DNA from: Aplectana chamaeleonis
Lineage: Eukaryota; Nematoda; Chromadorea; Rhabditida; Cosmocercidae
DNA length: 64,000 nucleotides
Assembly: GCA_029168955.1 (NCBI GenBank)
Contig: JAPDOI010001769.1
Span: forward strand, 79,452 to 143,451
Direction of reading: 5' to 3'
Made by a program: the position numbers and the translations under genes. The first letter of the stretch is position 1. Each line of letters begins with the position of its first letter. Below are positions 32,761 through 43,357 of the stretch, piece after piece. The notes below the pieces were generated by a model. It ran no database searches. It was given only the letters and a program-made list of their open reading frames with translations, and had not been told where the DNA came from.

Positions 32761-33297
32761 AGGCTTCGTACGCGCTGAAATCCACTTTCCATTTTTTATG
32801 CTCAATCCCTTCCTCGGGCCCCTGTGAGAACGTACAACGAGCTTGGCTGCTCAAAAACGTACCATTGTGAGCATAGTGGAAGTGGAAAGTAAGGAATACC
32901 GTCAAAAGGGGCCGGCCCTTCCGTCAGTCATTTGGCACTTTCGCAATATTTGAGCAGAACGTCGTGTCGCTAAGTACAGGGCATGCCACTGTACGCTGAC
33001 GCAGCGTCGGACGAAAGTGTCATTATCGACTGGAAATTTCTCGTCACACAACGAGAGATTGCTTCCAACGCTGCGCCAATGGACTAATCGTAGAACTGTT
33101 CCTTGCGCCCTCCGCGTAACTATCCCGAGTCGATGCCGGCGCGAATTTCAAATGATTTTCAGAAGTTTTTTTAAAACGTTTTTTCTTGAGAAGTTAACGT
33201 TTTTGAGCGGGCTTTTCGCTACCTTCAGTCACTATAGGGGGCTAACAACTCAAAAACGCTTAAAAACGAAACATGGTTTTCAGCGCGTTCGATGCCT
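32761..33297. mobile_element. TTAA-type element E
   Basis: Begins AGGCTTCGTACGCGCTGAAA after TTAA (32757-32760) and ends TTTCAGCGCGTTCGATGCCT before TTAA (33298-33301). It shares its core (CCGTCAAAAGGGGCCGGCC) with element B in opposite orientation. The TTAA on its right is also the left TTAA of element D. Confidence 0.87.
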
Positions 33298-33301
33298 TTA
33301 A

Positions 33302-33743
33302 GGGCAGGGTTCGCGATAAAACGGTTTTTGAGCTCTCTTCATTAGAATGTAGATTAGGCCATCACAAAAGTAAAAGTAAGTGAAAAAACCCGGAAATTCG
33401 CGGGAAAAACGCTCAAAAACAAACTATAACGGCTAATTACCGGTGTCGGCCGGCCCCCTAATTAACGCGATTTTCATTAATGCTTGCTTCTCCGACATTA
33501 ATTGTGTTGTTAAAGTAATCAGTAGTATCCAGAAATGTTCAGAAATTACTTAAAAAGCAAAACAAAAGTTGACAAAACAGGCTTCTACCCGAACCTCCAT
33601 AATTGGGAGCGGGAGGACACCAAGCCATTACTTTCTCCTGAGCGTTTTTTCTCCAATTTTTTACTTATTTTCACTTTTGTGATGGCCAGATCTACCATTC
33701 TACGGTGATAACACAACAACCGATTTTATCGAGAACCCTGCCT
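33302..33743. mobile_element. TTAA-type element D
   Basis: Begins GGGCAGGGTTCGCGATAAAA directly after the TTAA shared with E and ends TTTTATCGAGAACCCTGCCT before TTGA (33744-33747), which is shared with the next element. Its right half is duplicated at 34238-34494. Non-coding. Confidence 0.82.
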
Positions 33744-33747
33744 TTGA

Positions 33748-34233
33748 AGGCAGTGTTCACGACGATTCTCGTTCCCAGAGCTTTTCACATAAACCAATGC
33801 GTTGGCCTCCAAGTGTTACCAAAATTACAAAGAAATGGCGAGAAACTCATTAAAACGTCGTAGTTCAGTGACATTATCCTATAACATGGACTAGTTGTCC
33901 GGTGGTACGAACAGGTTCATGGTGGTTGTCACCGGTGGAAAAAAGGGGCTAATCGAAAGTGGAAAAATATTTCATGCAAAGCAGGATTAGTTTGGGCCCT
34001 AGGGAAAGAATGGAGCAGTAGATAGAAGAGAATTGCAAAGTACGGGTCCAGAAAAGATTTCATTGTCACAACAAACACTTTCTGTGATACTTAAGAGGTG
34101 GGGTGATACTTAAGGATTTCGTGTACTTCTTGTGCGTTATTCTCATATTCTACGTCATTTTAGTTCTACCCGGTGGCCACTTTATCAATATAACGAATAA
34201 TCTCAAAGTTGAAGATTATCGTGAACACTGCCT
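33748..34233. mobile_element. TTAA-type element A', uninterrupted copy
   Basis: AGGCAGTGTTCACGACG to ATCGTGAACACTGCCT, 486 bp. It provides the empty sites for elements B (TTAA 34110-34113) and C (TTTA 34181-34184) that interrupt its paralogue at 6673-8257. Flanked by TTGA and TTCA instead of TTAA. Confidence 0.88.
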
Positions 34234-34237
34234 TTCA

Positions 34238-34494
34238 TGGATGCTTATCCGCATTTTTGCTCTTAAAATAGTCAGTAGTCTACATAAGTGCTCAGAAATT
34301 TTTTTAGAAGCAAAATAAATGTTGACAAATCAGCCATCTATAGAAATCTCGATAATTGAAAGCGAACGGACAAAGCAATAACTTGTTCCTGAGCGTTTTT
34401 TCTACAACTTCCCACTTATTTTCACATTCGTGATGATAAGATCTACTTTCTAATGAGGATAGCACAACCATCGTTTTTATTGCAAACCCTGCCT
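34238..34494. mobile_element. partial element D'' (right half)
   Basis: Matches the right ~260 bp of element D (CTCAGAAATT, TCCTGAGCGTTTTTTCT, CACTTATTTTCAC) and ends AACCCTGCCT before CTAA. The left half is missing; it starts where A' ends, so A' and a deletion may have removed it. Confidence 0.72.
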
Positions 34495-34646
34495 CTAATT
34501 AATAAACATGGGCAATCGTCGTTAGGTTTTAAGTGAGACAATAATCAAAATATCGCATTTTCAGAACACCTCAGATGAATGAATTATGCGGATAGCCACT
34601 ATTGAAAAATTTCTGATGAATAAGTTTTTCGATTGTAACCACTTAA

Positions 34647-35183
34647 AGGCAGTGGTCGCGCTCAAATATGCTCGTCGTCCTTCGCTCTCTAAACCCTTTT
34701 CTAGGTAAAGAGTAGTAGAACCTATAAGAAAAAATCGCGAAAAAATAGCTGTTCTGGGCCAAATTCGAAGCCTGAGCTTTCTTGCCTTTTGATGGTGGAC
34801 GAGTCTACCCCACATCATCGGCATCGATGATCTCTAATATCAAGAACATCAGCTGGCTTGAAATTGAATTTCAATCAATGAGCTTTCGGATTTATTCACA
34901 GATCTAGTCAAAAACATTGATTGAAGTGCTTGCTTTCATTGTTCAACTGTTTTATTAGGTAAATTTGCAATTATTTCTTCCTCTGAGTGTCGATGATTTT
35001 TGAATGCTTGGCATGAGACTGTGATCTTTCTGTGCACGTGTGCACGAACTGGAAATTTAGGGTCTTAATAACTCTAATTCTAGCCCGTTTTTCACCGCGC
35101 TACCTTCATAGTTTTGAGCTGTTTTATATCTAAGCTGATTTTTGTAGTTTTTTCGATAACGTTTTTCATCGTGACCACTGCCT
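34647..35183. mobile_element. TTAA-type element C' (inverted relative of C)
   Basis: Begins AGGCAGTGGTCGCGCTC after TTAA (34643-34646) and ends CATCGTGACCACTGCCT before TTAA (35184-35187). It reads as the reverse complement of 7655-8204 throughout (CTTTTGATGGTGGACGAG, GTGCACGTGTGCACGA, TTTTTTCGATAACG). Confidence 0.88.
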
Positions 35184-35187
35184 TTAA

Positions 35188-37227
35188 AGACAGTGGCTGG
35201 TGGAATCGAATACTCAAATACTCGAATCTTCTACTTATATGGATTTATATCACTCAGGCGTCCTTAGTCTGGGTCAGAAGTGCGGTGGCACGCTGCTTGA
35301 ACATCTTTCATAGTCCTGGCCGCAAGCGCGCGGTGGGATATAAAACTTTTTACCGCGCGGGGCGTGCGCGACGTGCTTGTCGCCCATCCAGAGGCGGCAT
35401 GCATCACGCCGCGCGCGAGTGCGAAAGTGAACGGCGAGCGCGGAGACCCTTAGGAGGAGCCAAGAATGAGAGCGAGCGTCCAGCGCGGAGTGTTTCAGAT
35501 GGAGTACAGAGCTTTCCGGAGCGACGCGATGGTATATGTCAGTGCGACGCGAAAATCGCGCAGGTGTTTAGGTGTGGACACTGCGCGAAGGCTGGGCGAT
35601 TACGCGCAATCGCGTGCCTACGCAATCTCGCGTGAGCCGGCAACAGCAATTTTTCTGTGAAAATAGCAGCAGTTCTTTAGTGTTTGTTTCAGTGCAAGCG
35701 GTCCTAATTTAATTTTTTCATTGTGAGATTTGAATGTGTTACTGAAAGAAAAACCCTGAAGAAAACCAGCAACCAGCTTGTCTCCTCGAGACGACCATTG
35801 CAGCGCGACGCGGTCGACGCGGAGCGATCGTCACGTGCGCATCAAATCTGATGTATTGCGCCACTTCACTGTGAACACCTAGCAAAGACGCGACGCGACG
35901 TCGCTTGATCGATACGTAGGCTAATTTTAACGTCGCGTGACGAATGAACTCTGAACGCCGTCTCACACGCACGGGATTTCCAAACCCCGTCCCAGCGCGT
36001 TCCTGTATGCCGCCCCAGCACCTCCATGGCGGCGCCGCCCGAATCGCCATTGCGGTGTTTCTATTTGCATCATTACTTGATGCTCAGTTCAAGTCTGCTG
36101 CATCATAAACAATTCTACCATTATCCTACGCTACCGTGTGCGCAAATGCAAGCCTAGTATTTTCGTGCATGTCACAAGTTTTGCCCAGCTTTGCTCCGCA
36201 CAGTCATTTCGGTGCTGCTGGGGATTTCATAGTTGCTTCGCGTCCGTCCTGCGCGGTAAAAAGTTTGATAGTCCACCGCTCGTTCCGAACGTCACGCGTA
36301 TTTCGCGCTTGCGGCGAGGACTATGAAGGAGACCTTACGCACAGATCAGCGGGTTTTCCCTCCTGCTTATCCTCTGTAATATTTGGAATTCTGATCACTC
36401 GGGGCGCACGCAGCGCGCGCGATGCTGCTGCCTCCGTCGGATCTCTGCTCGCTCGCTGTCTCTAACCTCCGCTCCGCACCTTTCCGCGCCAAAACCACAA
36501 GAATTTAACTGTTTTACAGTCTAAATGTATCTTTTCAGCTAATATGGTATGCCTTTTGTAGGCGCAACACTTTCTCTATCTAATAGCGCTACCCTAAATC
36601 CCTACTTTCATATTTCACATCGAAGTGTCAGGGGAGGTTCAAGGGACCGAAAATATTTGAATACACATCGTTCTCTTTTTTCAACCCATTCACTCTGTTC
36701 AAGATCCTAGAACATTTGAATTATGTGAGGACTGAATCCTAGTACCAAATCGAGTTAGAGGAAGTTTGTCTCAATTTAGCTAATTTCGCATTTCTTGAAA
36801 TGTTTGAAAAGTACAATTTCCATTATATATTCATCATCCAACGTCTTCAACCCAATTAACTTCTAATGTGATAATTCTGCACAATGATTTATCATTCTGC
36901 CTGAATTCATTTTGCCATATATCAACCATTTTTCAGAGATTCGATTTTAACAGTTTTCGAGGGTTTCTCAAAAAATAACCACAATCGGGAATTTCGCCCC
37001 ATTTGAGAAATTGGATTAACCCGTTTCAGTACCATAATCAAGTCCTCACATAGTCAAAAGTTCCATATATGGTTACCTTATCCAAATATCTTGGTTTATA
37101 TCCTAGCTTCAAATAAAGCCGGTAAAAGTCGAATCTGTTCGAAAGTAAATTAATTATTATTTTTATTTTTTCTTCTACCGGTTGCGAAATAGCTCAAATA
37201 TTGAGTTAGTAAAGCTTCTTTCATAGT
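35188..37227. other. GC-rich then AT-rich DNA, no gene recognised
   Basis: 35290-36480 is rich in CGCG words, with related inverted phrases (TATAAAACTTTTTACCGCGC near 35340; CGCGCGGTAAAAAGTTTGAT near 36253), probably an old TIR element. Open frames there are arginine-rich and without domains. 36481-37227 is AT-rich and featureless. Confidence 0.5.
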
Positions 37228-37347
37228 TTGCCGGCCGACGTCGGACGACTCGTTATCAAATTTGATAAGTCAAGATGGATAAGATGGATAGGATAGGGTA
37301 GATAGACTTTACACATTCGATAACGAGTCGTCCGACGTCGGTCGGGC
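37228..37347. mobile_element. 120-bp foldback element
   Basis: CGGCCGACGTCGGACGACTC then GTTATC near 37230 is complementary to GATAACGAGTCGTCCGACGT then CGG at 37319-37345. The loop holds GATGGATAGGATAGGGTAG. Confidence 0.8.
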
Positions 37348-37854
37348 AAGTGTGAAAGGGGCTTAAGGGTTACACCTCGATAACGAATACGGCAGAAAAA
37401 AAAACCTAAATGCCCATGTCTAAGGGCAGTCGAGCATAGGGACTGCTATAATAACAGCTGGGTATAGTAATAATGCAGCAATAGTTTTGGTATCCTGCGA
37501 AGGTTCAGCTCGTATAACTGCTCCGAATTTTGAAGTTGGCCACCCTGTTAATAAAATCCCGGCGATAGGATGTCTACAGCAAAATCCATAAATCCGGCGG
37601 TAGCAGGTCGTCAGCTGAACCTTTCGGGGCTTTGGTCAAGCCATGCCGCCGTCTCTTAATCCGGCGCTAGGAAGTCTACAGTTGGACTTTTCGGCGTGAT
37701 ACCAGGTTCTCTCGCGCCGAAATCACCAATTTTTGGTGTCCTCGGCTGACGTGCTCTGTGACGACACCTCAGAAACCTGCTGTCGACATTTGAGTTTGCC
37801 TGAGCATGCGGCCGGCGTGCGCTGAAGGCGGCCGTCGCGTGTGCCGCTCTCGGA
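37348..37854. other. no gene recognised; dispersed repeat end
   Basis: Short CCGGCG-GTAGGAAGTCTACAG-like motifs repeat (37560, 37615, 37665). 37770-37805 is the inverted counterpart of 32004-32040. No exon supported. Confidence 0.5.
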
Positions 37855-38156
37855 CGTGTTTATGCAATGAGCCCCCCACAGCCATTGACTACGATTGGCG
37901 CCTGCATAAATGAGCGCAAATCGATCAGACTGGACGTGGGGGAGTTTCCTAGAAATTTCACCCCAAGCTCTCCAGAACGGGGGCGGGGCGGGCTAAGCAA
38001 GCGTACTGGGCTAACGAAATCTTCACTTCACAGCCGTTTTTGTCGATTTGTGTCCAGTTTTCGATGCTTTCTTCTCGATCCTATTCCCTCCAGCACCAGC
38101 CAGCGTAGTGTTTTACACTGAAAACCTAAAAACGAGATTTATCGTGAGCACTGCCT
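37855..38156. mobile_element. TTAA-type element I, 5' truncated
   Basis: Right terminus TTATCGTGAGCACTGCCT followed by TTAA (38157-38160). The body (GAACGGGGGCGGGGCGGGCT, GAAATCTTCACTTC, CCAGCGTAGTG) matches 42500-42740. The left terminus is not found; the start given is approximate. Confidence 0.7.
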
Positions 38157-38160
38157 TTAA

Positions 38161-40132
38161 CGCCAAGGCCTGAATTGGAGATCGCGGTGCCGAGGTGTTC
38201 GCGGCAGACAGGAGGTTAGCGGTAAGACCGCGGCTGGTTCAAGGCGTATTCCACCAAAGTCCATATTTATCGCTCTGCCAGAAAAATCGTAATCATAAGC
38301 ACTCATTCTTCCCCATATTTTTTAATCCACAAACATCCAGTCGGTCCCAAACTTGACCAGACGTTTATCAACTAAGCAATTTATGTAAAAACAAAAAGAA
38401 CTTCAACCTGTAGTCTAAAAAAAACTTCTCGAACGGGTAACACAGGTTCAACACGAAATAAAAACTATACACTGAACTCTATTCTCAATTGTCTGCAGAA
38501 CGTCGTCACTGTGGACTGAATGGATTGAACTTCTTCATTCTGCGAGACTAATGATCCTCTATAAAATACGAATTGATAAAGGATAGGAAAGATGAAAGAC
38601 AGCATAATTTGTATCGTATCTTTAGGAAGCCGCGACGCAGCTATTATCTCGCTATCTTAGGAGCGGAGCGATTGTTTCTCCATTCCTGGCATTGTGTTTT
38701 TTCTAAAGATACAACCGCTCGGTTTCTACGCTAGAGATAGTCTGTCCGAATGAGACTGCCCGCCCACACTGTCGGCGTGCGTGTCGAGCGGCCATCACGA
38801 AGGCATTTTTCGGACAAACCCTTCCACGACTGCCAACAGCCCACTTGGATATTATTCAGTATTCGTCCAATTTTCTCGCTTATCGATTGTAAGAACGCAA
38901 AGAATGTCCTCGCCACGGCCGCTCGAAATGCACGCCGACCGCGTGGTCATTCAGTCTCTTTCGGACCGACTCTGAGCATCACAGCAGCGTCACGGCATCC
39001 CGAAGCTATTATATGAATGATATATAGGCAACTCCTAAGGCACATGCATCCTGCAATGGCACATGCGTCACTGTTCAAAGGGCGACCGACAAGTTTTGAT
39101 ATAAAAAAATTGAGGTGGGGGTCAAAGTCCGCATCAGTGTACACGCGATTTGAGAGTAGACTGCATATTCCAATTACACGACTTGAAGTGCGCCAGCTGT
39201 GGCTACATAAAGTCTGTCCGTCTGAGAATATCGTCGTGAAAACACTACCAAGACTTATCAATCGAAAAGCAGGCAGATTAGAAGAATTGTAAATAATATT
39301 CCAGTCGCATGTCGGCAGCCTTGGTAACGCTCGCCAGGGTAATGTTTTCGCAACGTCCGCTCAAAACGCAAGTCGACCGCGTGGGCGGACAGTTTCATTC
39401 GGAGAGATTTTGTGTACCAACAACTGCGATTCAAGATGACCTACTGTATATATCGAAAAAAAATATCGGTCCGCAGTTGCAGACAAGCCGTGTTGGGACC
39501 GTGGAATCGTGCTGCCCTTATGGGAGTGAGACACGTCCCAGCAGGGCTGCCTTTGACCTGCGTGCTGCAACAGCGGTTGTTGAGAATTACAGACCTGAAT
39601 CTACTTCCGATATAAACAATAAATATGGCGACTCATCCAGAAGGAAGCGTCAGAGCTGTGCTTGGACCTAACCCCGCATTTTTTCCGTGAAACAGCCGAG
39701 AAAATGAGCATGAAATGGCAAAATAGCCGAAAAAAAAACAACTGAACTGCTAGTCCGCCATTGTAACTCGCACGAATTTTCAGCTGCTTCGAACCTTCAC
39801 AAAAAATGTGTATAGTGGAGCCCCGAAATATTTAGGAGAGACTCCATTTTTGAAAAAAAGACGAATAACTAGTACAAACAGTTTTTTTCTGGTTTTTTAC
39901 TAGTTTGAATTGATATTTTCAGAGATTTGAGCCGTTTGCGCATCATGTTATATAATGTTATGCCTTTGGTATAGCCTAATGGGATAATTCACGCCATTGT
40001 AGTGTTATACAATTTGGACTGTCATTGGCAGAGGAGCTGCCTTGGCAAAGCCGGCGGCAATCTTTGTTTTTTATCACATACTATAATTGGCTACGCACTA
40101 CTAAAATAAGGCGGCTCCACCCCTCCTCATAA
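38161..40132. other. no gene recognised; scattered repeats
   Basis: 38630-38720 is bounded by GTATCTTTAGG / CTAAAGATAC. A phrase CGCGTGGKC then TTTCATTCGGA occurs at 38938 and 39380 and, inverted, at 38742-38790, so 38630-39400 is an internally repeated element of unknown type. Open frames over it are not supported as genes. Confidence 0.5.
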
Positions 40133-40170
40133 TGTATATAAATAGAAGTTTCATTTGGACAGTTTTGTGC
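40133..40170 (+). promoter_or_regulatory. TATA-like core promoter candidate
   Basis: TGTATATAAATAGAAG at about 40133-40148 is a good TATA box, with a possible start near 40165. It lies 0.8 kb upstream of the secreted-peptide gene and would need a 5' intron or outron to serve it. It could also be unrelated. Confidence 0.25.
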
Positions 40171-40930
40171 TAGCCACATCGCGTACATATAGCAAGCTGC
40201 TATAAATTATTCGTACTGTAGTCTATTTCACACCGTCTGTGATATCAAGCCAGAACACCAACAGGTATCGCTAACCTGTCATATTTTCTAAAGTCGTTTA
40301 AAAAGCTAAGCCACTCAATTTCGCGTTTCTTTGTCATTTGTTTAAAAATGTCGTGTGGCCGTGTGGAATACCTGTAGGGGTCGATTGATTTTGCAACTAG
40401 ATCGAGTTTGTTTGAGCCTCCTGCACAGGGTCAAGCGGTTTCTGTCCCGCGCGACGAAGAAGACCAATTTTTTTTTGAAAAACTTGTGGAAATTAGGGGG
40501 GGGGCGTGGAGTTTTGGGCCAAAACGCAAAATAATTGTTCGCCCACGTGAAGGGACGCGAAGGTTTTCAATAATTGACGCTGAAAATTTTGACGGTTTAT
40601 ACGGGAAGAGTGGCGGTAAACTTTCTCTTCAACCTGCTACATTAAAATTTTTTTCCGCATTCGGACCACTACTGAGGCGAGCCGGAAATCCTTCGCGAAT
40701 TTCGGGGCTTGAGGGCTGTGTCCTTATTGGGTTATACCATCGTGGAAATGGCAGAGAGTCCTGGACCTTCTACCTATCACAACCGGTTGGAATAAAAAAC
40801 TGTTAAGATTGAAAATTTAGATGATAGGTTGAGCGCGAAATTTAGGCGAGATCTTTTCTACATAATTGATGCACCCTAAAATTTCGAAAACCTAACAGCA
40901 GGACAAGAGTTGACACATGTTTTAGGGAAA
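40171..40930. other. upstream region of the peptide gene
   Basis: Contains a 132-codon open frame (40408-40806) with no recognisable domain and several homopolymer runs; not annotated. Immediately before the start codon at 40931, TTTTAG (40920-40925) could be a spliced-leader or outron acceptor. Confidence 0.4.
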
Positions 40931-42074
40931 ATGAAGTTCTTCGTTGTTCTCGTCGTGATCCTCCAGTTTGTGGCGTTAGCGACAGCGCAGTGGGGCACCT
41001 ATGGTGGCGGCTACTATGAAGGAGGATACCCCGGCGGAGGCTATGGTGGAGGACCAGGTAATAACTTCTGATTTGTACATGATCAAACAGCTCAAAAGAG
41101 TCCAACATCCAAACTCATTGATAGCACATTATTTTCCAATGCAAAGCATTGCTGAGTAGCCACTAAAGCCGTGTTTTGACTGCATCGCCAAAGTTTTTCA
41201 TCGCAGCGATTTTCCACCTGCTGCTGCAGCGATGTAGCAGCGGCAGCGATTTTGTTCATAGTGCATGGCCTCACGGATGATCGAAGAAACTTATTCAATC
41301 AGTGAAATTGATGGCTGGTAGTCATCAATAACACGTTTCGACTCAAAAAAACACTGATCTTGTCACGTGAGAAGTTCAACGTTCACTAGACGAAACTGAT
41401 CATTCGCTGATCATCGCTTCATCGCCACCATAATGGCGGCGATGGAGCGATGATCAGCGACCATCGAGAATCGCTCCTTCAGAAGCGAAGCAGTAAAACA
41501 TAGGATTTCATCGCCGCGACCAGGGATGAGCGGAACAAAAGTATGAAATTTCGGAAAATGGTTTTCGGGTTTCGGAAATCGGACGCGAAACGCCTGAAAA
41601 TGCGCGGAAGTGCGGTTTTCGGAACGCGAAACGTGGAAAAATTGAGAAATCAGCTAATGTTTTCTTCCTCCCAGATGACCCGATATTTTCGCATTCCGCA
41701 GCGTTTTTCGCGGTTTTCGGAATGCGGAACGCGGAATGCCAAAAATGCGCGTAACTGCGGGTTTTGGAACGCGGAACTCCGCTCATCCATGGCCGCGACC
41801 CAGAGATGTAGCACGTGTGCCACGAAGCGATCCCAATTGGGGGGCATCCCCATTACGCGCGATGAAAAAGGAACAGTTGTCCCTCGCATAGCCGCAGCGA
41901 CCACCTGCAGTCAAAACGTGGCTCAAGTTTAGCAATATCAACTGACTGATGTGAGTCACTTTTTCAGGTGCGGCTATGGGTGCAATTGACGGTGCCATAA
42001 TTGGCGCTGTCGATGGAGCAATAATCGGCGCCGTCGACGGTGCAATCCTTGGTGAAAGACTCAGAAGGAAGTGA
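40931..42074 (+). CDS. secreted glycine-rich peptide, two exons, 77 aa
   Basis: Exon 1 (40931-41057) and exon 2 (41968-42074) join in frame (phase 1) across a GTAATA donor and a CTTTTTCAG acceptor. Residues 1-19 (MKFFVVLVVILQFVALATA) are a textbook signal peptide, with cleavage expected before QW. Residues 21-43 are Gly/Tyr-rich (GTYGGGYYEGGYPGGGYGGG), as in nematode epidermal secreted peptides of the NLP/CNC type. Residues 47-70 are three 8-residue repeats, GA(I/V)DGAI(I/L), forming a glycine-zipper pattern, and the tail is ERLRRK. The short acceptor-like TTTTAG five bases before ATG suggests trans-splicing. No AATAAA is seen; CATAAATAT lies ~140 bp after the stop. The 910-bp intron is long for such a gene and is filled by nested foldback and hAT-type MITEs. 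Secretion is well supported. An antimicrobial or cuticle role is only an analogy, and no homologue is claimed for the C-terminal repeat. Confidence 0.7.
41162..41931. mobile_element. foldback element in the peptide-gene intron
   Basis: ACTAAAGCCGTGTTTTGACT then GCA at 41162 pairs with TGCAGTCAAAACGTGGCT (41906). The centre is a strong hairpin at 41405-41459 (CGCTGATCATCGCTTCATCG / complement, with a CCATAATGG-type loop). Removing the MITE at 41521-41791 makes the two halves comparable in length. Confidence 0.7.
41521..41791. mobile_element. 271-bp hAT-type MITE
   Basis: Ends CAGGGATGAGCGGAAC and, inverted, CATGGATGAGCGGAGTTC. Exact 8-bp duplication GCCGCGAC at 41513-41520 and 41792-41799. 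The interior is made of repeated GGAACGCGGAA / TTTTCGGAA words on both arms. It is inserted in the right half of the foldback element within the intron. Confidence 0.9.
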
Positions 42075-42317
42075 GGACTGTGATTTCCACCTGGAATGCT
42101 GATCAACTCTACGCGGCCCACTATCTTGAAAAGCGAGCCTCGTTAACTTATACCTGTACTGATCAGTTTCCCATGTATAATTTCCCGGTTTATGTTTTAT
42201 GTATCTTCTTGCACATAAATATCTCAAACAGTTTTGAACGGCCTCTCATCTCACCTCCACATCCAATGGTGCTAGAAACAAGTGCTAGTTTCGATTCCTT
42301 TAACAATGTCTCACTAA

Positions 42318-42745
42318 CGGTAGTGTTCACGGTGAATATCATGTCCGAGTTCGACTCAAAAATGGGGTTGTTTGGTTGTGAGTTAACGAATAGTGAAGAG
42401 ACAAAGAAGAAAAGTGCTCAGAATAAGCTAAAATAGCGGTTTCTAACGTACGTACAGGTTCAGGGCGTGGACGAGCTTGAGTCACTGCTAGTTTCCGCAG
42501 ACGCGCCCTAATGACGAAATGTGCGCGAATCGAGCGGGCTGGATGTGGGTTAGTTGCCTGGCAATTTGGCACCGGAAACATCCGCGGCGCCACAAGTTCG
42601 TCAGAACGGGGGGCGAGGCGGGCTAATCAGGCGCACTGGGCTATTGAAATCTTCACTTCGCGGCCGTTTTTATCAATTTCTGGTACGTTTTCACTGCTTT
42701 CTTCGACCGCATCCTCTCCAGCATCTGTCAGCGTAGTGCCAGCCC
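42318..42745. mobile_element. TTAA-type element J, 3' truncated
   Basis: Left terminus CGGTAGTGTTCACGGTGAAT after CTAA, a decayed form of AGGCAGTGTTCACGAT. The body from 42500 matches 37900-38110. The right terminus is missing after the CAGCGTAGTG word (42728-42737). Confidence 0.65.
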
Positions 42746-42803
42746 CGTCTAGACTAGTACCTCGCTAGATTATTTTTGGTAAAAGGCCTACAGATGAGAT
42801 AAA

Positions 42804-42840
42804 ACTATAAAAGCTAGAAGGTCAGAGATATCAAACAGTT
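42804..42840 (+). promoter_or_regulatory. TATA box candidate of the next gene
   Basis: AACTATAAAAGCTAG at about 42803-42817 with an initiator-like TATCAAAC about 20-25 bp downstream. It lies some 60 bp before the ATG at 42867, a normal spacing for a short 5' leader. Confidence 0.45.
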
Positions 42841-42866
42841 GCAACTTCGGACCCAGGACAGAAGGC

Positions 42867-43266
42867 ATGCTAATGTTTTTTTTTGTTCGCTGCTGTATTT
42901 GCATATTGGGAGTATTGGTTATTGATGAACGACAAGCACGAGAGGCCGTGACGCGCATTTCCATCTGATGCGTCGAACGACATTATTTACCCAGATCACA
43001 TATTTTGCATTGTTGAGACAACATCCACAATGACGCATCTTCGCTTACGACAAATTAGCCGAAACCAGAGTGGTTAGAGGATTACCAGAACACTTCTTTT
43101 GTTCTGCCTTCAGATACATGACAATGCTTTCGGAGCAAAACTTAACTTGGTTTCATCGCAAGCGTCTGGGAGCGTACGCTCTTTCCCTACAGTCTACTCT
43201 CTCTGCCTTCTCAACCCGGTTCACACGCACACGCGAAAGAATCTAGTAAATTTCTCTCCGAAATAG
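42867..43266 (+). CDS. candidate small secreted peptide, two exons
   Basis: The ATG at 42867 starts MLMFFFVRCCICILGVLVID, a hydrophobic signal-like segment, followed by ERQAREA. The unspliced frame ends at TGA 42966-42968 (33 codons). A splice from GCC/GTGACG (42947/42948) to the strong acceptor CTGCCTTCAG/ATACAT (43113/43114) keeps phase 0 and adds 50 codons (IHDNAFGAKLNLVSSQASGS and so on) to TAG 43264-43266, giving about 77 residues with a 166-nt intron. The TATA box ~60 bp upstream adds support. The donor is weak, and alternative exon-2 donors exist (for example CTA/GTAAAT at about 43245), so the 3' structure is uncertain. No family is recognised; a neuropeptide-like or other short secreted product is possible. 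Confidence 0.35.
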
Positions 43267-43357
43267 AGTGCAAGGCCTGTGCCTTTCAAATAGGCAGCCG
43301 TGATGCGGGAAACGTGGAGAACGGGATCGCAAGAGAGTGATTCTGACCAAAAATCAT

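Noticed and set aside
35114..35635. 173-codon + strand frame
   Set aside because: It begins inside TTAA element C' and continues into GC-rich repeat DNA; arginine/alanine-rich with no recognisable motif.
40408..40806. 132-codon + strand frame upstream of the peptide gene
   Set aside because: No domain, a poly-T/poly-G rich body, no splice or promoter support, and translation dominated by low-complexity tracts.
41783..42121. 112-codon minus-strand frame with APSTAPI repeats
   Set aside because: It is the antisense of exon 2 of the secreted peptide; the plus-strand model has a signal peptide and matching splice sites.
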